A stretch of 64,000 nt of DNA from an uncultured Clostridia bacterium (lineage in GTDB: Bacteria > Bacillota > Clostridia > Christensenellales > UBA1242): contig CALWGY010000001.1 of the NCBI GenBank assembly GCA_944380265.1, positions 165,697 to 229,696 on the forward strand, written 5' to 3'. A program made the position numbers and the translations under genes. Positions 59,913-64,000 of the stretch are shown piece by piece. The notes under the pieces are model-generated. The model ran no database searches, had not been told where the DNA came from, and worked only from the letters and a program-made list of their open reading frames with translations. Position 1 is the stretch's first letter. Each line of letters begins with the position of its first letter.

Positions 59913-61257
59913 TTTGTTCAGCCTCCTTTTCGTTGGTTTGTTCAGGTTTTTCTTCTATTTCTTCAGTTTTGCCTGTTAGGGTTTTACCCTTTTTTAGGCC
60001 ATAGCTTTTGTAATTTACGCTGTTTATTTGAAGAGCAATGTTAATAAATCCACGTGTTACAACAAGTGTTGTGAACATTGAAACAACCATGCTAACAAGC
60101 AATGTGTAAGCAAAGCCACGAATTGCACCAGTGCCAAGCCAAGCAAGAATTATTGAAGCGATGATGGTTGTAACGTTTCCGTCAATAACTGCAATGGAAG
60201 CACGTTTGAAGCCTGATTTTACACTTGCAGGAATTTTTTTGCCAGATTTGAATTCGTCTTTAATACGTTCAAAAATTATGATGTTGCCATCAACTGCCAT
60301 GCCAAGCCCTAAAATTATGCCAGCAATGCCTGGAAGTGTTAGTTGAACAAATGGTAAAACTGAAAGCAAGAACATTAAAATTATTGTGTAGAAAATTAAT
60401 GCCAAGTTTGCAATTAAACCAAAGCCTTTATAAATTACTCCCATAAACACAAAAATTAAAACTAATCCAACAACACCTGCAATTATGCTTAGTAACAATG
60501 CATTTTCTCCAAGAGTGGCAGTTATAACATTCTTTTCACTTAACGACAAGTTAACGGAATATGTTCCGCTCAAAATTTTTGTTGCATAAGCTTCGGCTTC
60601 TGATTGGCTGTTCATTCCACCAGAAATGAAAGTTTCACCACCAGAAATTACTTCTTGAACTGTTGGAGAACTGAAAAGTTCACCATTTAAAAAGATGTAT
60701 AATGCACCTTGACTTGGAGCAAGCTCGCTTGTTAAGTTATAAAATTTTGTTGCACCAGAAGTTGTGAATGTTAGTTTAACACCGTGTTGATTGTTTTGTG
60801 AATCGTATTGATATTCCGCACTTTGAATGTCTCTTCCTGTTAAAACTGCTTCTGCATCAGCAGAATTTTCTTTTTTAATTTCAAGTTCTGCAGGTTCGCC
60901 AATTAAATCCAAAATTTCATCTGGGTCATCAACATCAGGAACTTCAATTCTTATTTGATTACTGCCTTGTGGAACAATGGTTGCCTCTGGATAATCTTCG
61001 GTAATTAGATTTGTTAAACGCTGAATGGTTGCATCAATTTGTTCTTCTAGTGAACCTTCACTTTCACTAGATTTTTCACAATCGTAAACAGCCATAACAC
61101 CGCCTTTAAGGTCTAGCCCAAGTTTTATTCCCTTAGCAAAACCAGTGAAAGTGTATGTTGTAAATGGAATGTCGAAACTGAAAATAGTTAAAACAAGTCC
61201 AAGTATGGCAACAATGCAAATTAGCACAAAGTTTCGGATTGCTCTTCTTTTTTTCAT
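59905..61257 (-). CDS. secD: Protein translocase subunit SecD
   Basis: Partner of SecF, 450 residues. Helix 1 is at about 10-30, the periplasmic-type P1 domain starts with GLDLKGGVMAVYDC, and five more helices follow (about 245-410) with LGMAVDGNIIIFERIKDEF. The D1 region is shorter than in proteobacteria, as usual in Firmicutes. SD AAGGAG and a near-consensus promoter lie upstream. Confidence 0.96.
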   Translation of the reverse strand: MKKRRAIRNFVLICIVAILGLVLTIFSFDIPFTTYTFTGFAKGIKLGLDLKGGVMAVYDCEKSSESEGSLEEQIDATIQRLTNLITEDYPEATIVPQGSNQIRIEVPDVDDPDEILDLIGEPAELEIKKENSADAEAVLTGRDIQSAEYQYDSQNNQHGVKLTFTTSGATKFYNLTSELAPSQGALYIFLNGELFSSPTVQEVISGGETFISGGMNSQSEAEAYATKILSGTYSVNLSLSEKNVITATLGENALLLSIIAGVVGLVLIFVFMGVIYKGFGLIANLALIFYTIILMFLLSVLPFVQLTLPGIAGIILGLGMAVDGNIIIFERIKDEFKSGKKIPASVKSGFKRASIAVIDGNVTTIIASIILAWLGTGAIRGFAYTLLVSMVVSMFTTLVVTRGFINIALQINSVNYKSYGLKKGKTLTGKTEEIEEKPEQTNEKEAEQNA

Positions 61258-61289
61258 TTACTAATAACTCCTTAAAAGTCGCTGAAATA

Positions 61290-61318
61290 ATTATATTAAA
61301 ATATATAATATAAGTCAA
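61290..61318 (-). promoter_or_regulatory. Promoter of secDF
   Basis: Minus strand TTGACT, 17-bp spacer and TATAAT, 33 bp upstream of the secD ATG. Confidence 0.85.
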
Positions 61319-61374
61319 ACGATATTTATGTAAAATTGTTCCCTATAAAGTTATTTTCATAACAAAAAAAATAA

Positions 61375-61403
61375 AAAATGTTAGAGAAAATTTCTAACAT
61401 TTT
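61375..61403 (-). terminator. Terminator after the TIGR04086-like gene
   Basis: AAAATGTTAGA (61375-61385) with TCTAACATTTT (61393-61403), T-rich on the minus side. Confidence 0.88.
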
Positions 61404-61433
61404 AAACATTATTAATTTTGTTTTTATTGGATA

Positions 61434-61829
61434 TTATTTTAGTTTTTTGTTAACTGCAAAAATTCCACAAAGTCCGCCAATTATAAGTGAGAAAAATAAG
61501 TCACTTAAAAAACTTAAATTAATTGAAAAAGTTCCGCCAAGCAAACTAAAAACTAAAAAAGCCAAAATTGTGTAAACTGCTCCAATTGATGCCCCAGTTA
61601 TTAACCCTTTTTGTGGATATTTTTTCAGTGTTAGAAAACAACCAACAAAAATGCTTACAATTTTTATAACTTGGTTAACAGGGGCTATTACAGAATCTGG
61701 AATGTTTGCAATTTTTATTAATATTGCAAAAAGTAGTATTAAAACTAAAGTTATGGAAACTGCAATTATTGCTCCCTTAAAAATGTTTGCAAGAACTGGT
61801 GAATTAAATTTTGCTTTTAACTTTGCCAT
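61434..61829 (-). CDS. TIGR04086-like four-helix membrane protein
   Basis: A 131-residue membrane protein with four hydrophobic helices (about 14-38, 48-64, 73-96 and 104-127) and little else. It matches by size, helix pattern and place the TIGR04086 family that sits between yajC and secD in many Clostridia. The function is unknown; the position suggests a role near the Sec machinery. SD is GGAAGG. Confidence 0.75.
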   Translation of the reverse strand: MAKLKAKFNSPVLANIFKGAIIAVSITLVLILLFAILIKIANIPDSVIAPVNQVIKIVSIFVGCFLTLKKYPQKGLITGASIGAVYTILAFLVFSLLGGTFSINLSFLSDLFFSLIIGGLCGIFAVNKKLK

Positions 61830-61959
61830 TTTTTCATACCTTCCCTAAATTTAAAACTTGTTAATTTACTTTATGAGATATAAAGACAAGATATGACAAT
61901 TTAAGTTTTAATTGTTGTAAACTTATTTAATAAATTTTTAAATTTTAAAACCTAAAACA

Positions 61960-61971
61960 TACTATGCAAAT
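61960..61971 (+). repeat. Short copy of the dispersed repeat core
   Basis: ATACTATGCAAA, directly next to the yajC terminator. Only the core 12 bases are kept. Confidence 0.4.
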
Positions 61972-61976
61972 AACAA

Positions 61977-62002
61977 AAAAAGTGCTTTATTTAGCACTTT
62001 TT
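61977..62002 (-). terminator. Terminator with the yajC stop codon in its loop
   Basis: AAAAAGTGCT (61977-61986) with AGCACTTTTT (61993-62002); the TAA at 61987-61989 is in the 6-nt loop and Ts follow on the minus strand. Confidence 0.85.
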
Positions 62003-62622
62003 GTGGTTTTTGTTGAACTTTGTTTTGTTGAAGATTTTTTTGCTGTTGTTTTTGTTTTTTCTGTTTTTGGTTTTTCAGTTTTTGAAGTTTTGTTTTCTTC
62101 TTTAACTTCATTATTTTTTTTATTTTCGTTAGAAACATTATTTTTAACTTCTTCTTTTGTTTCTTCTGCTTTTTCAGATTTTGTTTCTTCTTTTGTTTCA
62201 GATTTTTCCTTGTTTTGTTCAAGTTGCTTTTCTAGTTGTTCAAACTTTTTTTCACTTTCACTTTTTTCAGCTGGCAAAATTGGATTTCCGTTTTCATCTA
62301 GTGTTACTTCTTGTTTTTCATCAATTGCGTAAATTGCATTGATGTGAACAGATTGATATGAAACTTTTTTGTCTTCACCAGTTTCAATTAAAAGAATTTT
62401 TCCGTCGGTTGTTTCAGTAACTTTTAAAACTTTGCCATACAAACCATAGTATGTTTTAATCATTGCACCAGGAACAACTTTTTGAACCAAGTCGTTTCTG
62501 TAAGCATCTTCTTTTTTACGACGATTGAATGAAATTAGCATTAAAACAACTAATGCAACAACCAAAACAATTAATAAACCATATTGTGAAAAGAAATTTG
62601 AATTATTTAATAAACTTAACAT
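61987..62622 (-). CDS. yajC: Preprotein translocase subunit YajC with a long charged tail
   Basis: Residues about 1-105 are a normal YajC: one helix (about 15-33) and the small domain with VVPGAMIKTYYGLYGKV near 48-64. A further 100 residues are almost only Lys, Glu, Thr, Ser and Asn. They are likely disordered, ending in a very basic segment. YajC is usually 85-120 residues. It associates with SecDF, whose genes lie downstream with only the small membrane protein between. Confidence 0.9.
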   Translation of the reverse strand: MLSLLNNSNFFSQYGLLIVLVVALVVLMLISFNRRKKEDAYRNDLVQKVVPGAMIKTYYGLYGKVLKVTETTDGKILLIETGEDKKVSYQSVHINAIYAIDEKQEVTLDENGNPILPAEKSESEKKFEQLEKQLEQNKEKSETKEETKSEKAEETKEEVKNNVSNENKKNNEVKEENKTSKTEKPKTEKTKTTAKKSSTKQSSTKTTKSAK

Positions 62623-62653
62623 TGAATGTACTCCTAAATTTTATTTACATGAA

Positions 62654-62682
62654 ATTATATCAAAATAAATGTTTTACGGCAA
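62654..62682 (-). promoter_or_regulatory. Promoter of yajC
   Basis: Minus strand TTGCCG, 17-bp spacer and TATAAT, preceded by TGA. It lies 32 bp upstream of the yajC start. Confidence 0.65.
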
Positions 62683-62744
62683 TGAATTATTTGAATTATT
62701 TGGTTTTAATATGGTAAAAAATGTAAAATTTAAAATTTTTTAAA

Positions 62745-64000
<1,256 letters not shown>

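Noticed and set aside
61964..62332. Plus-strand frame of 122 codons over yajC
   Set aside because: It is an antisense shadow of the Lys/Glu-rich tail; its Phe/Ser composition is what reversed AAA/GAA codons give.

Overview
The window is 64 kb of a strongly AT-rich bacterial chromosome. It uses the standard genetic code: TGG is Trp and a CCA-anticodon tRNA-Trp is present. It carries endospore genes (spoIIAA-spoIIAB-sigF, spoVAC-spoVAD-spoVAE, yunB, a ylxY-type deacetylase), a Firmicutes-style RNase Y, HemZ, LexA/RecA and many U-tract terminators. This points to a spore-forming or ancestrally spore-forming member of the Clostridia, probably an uncultured low-GC lineage. That placement is inference from gene content, not a phylogeny. 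Nearly everything is core chromosome. No prophage, transposase, CRISPR array or rRNA was seen.

Layout. 0-6 kb (+): 3' part of a D-Ala-D-Ala carboxypeptidase, then rluB-like/cmk/plsC, then dCMP deaminase overlapping an LTA-synthase-like sulfatase. 6.3-6.9 kb (-): six-tRNA operon (Pro, CAT, Asp, Phe, Thr, Tyr) with a clear promoter and terminator. 7.2-13.7 kb: spoIIA operon, a large Asn/Glu-rich lipoprotein on the other strand, spoVAC-D-E and yunB. 13.8-21.2 kb: cysteine desulfurase/thiI, rny, a family-4-like UDG, a flavodoxin behind a MerR-type promoter, tRNA-Trp, rnhA and a CofE-like protein. 21.2-28 kb: ABC transporter pair, TVP38-like membrane protein, a PadR regulator fused to a disordered linker and a membrane domain, and a YgjP-like metalloprotease. 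28-31 kb is the least ordinary part: a 600-bp gene-free stretch with strong hairpins, a small two-helix membrane protein, a divergent nucleotidyltransferase-like protein and a tyrosine recombinase. 31.1-38.6 kb: lexA, then miaB-mutS-mutL-miaA (-). 39-41 kb: class A PBP. 41.5-48.8 kb (-): ftsK-rimO-pgsA, cinA, recA. 48.9-54.8 kb (-): rpsO-pnp, a zinc-ribbon membrane protein, ylxY and an M16 peptidase, an order close to that of Bacillus. 55-64 kb (-): hemZ, recJ, secDF, a TIGR04086-like membrane protein, yajC, tgt and the 3' end of a probable pyrophosphatase.

How it fits together. SpoIIAB/SpoIIAA control sigma-F. SpoVA proteins load dipicolinate in the same developmental programme. LexA has likely operators at lexA and recA, and mutS/mutL/recJ/recA form the repair set. 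miaA, miaB, tgt, thiI and the cysteine desulfurase modify tRNA. SecDF-YajC assists protein export.

The least expected signals are small. (i) Two 36-nt copies of an element, each placed between a stop codon and a terminator, with a compensatory base-pair change. (ii) A dispersed repeat with core AATAATACTATGCAAA, one copy inside miaA. (iii) An H-type pseudoknot in the rpsO leader. (iv) A hairpin with a competing partner strand at 28.45 kb. (v) Promoters whose -10 box sits directly against the start codon (leaderless mRNAs). (vi) An orphan divergent nucleotidyltransferase-like gene.
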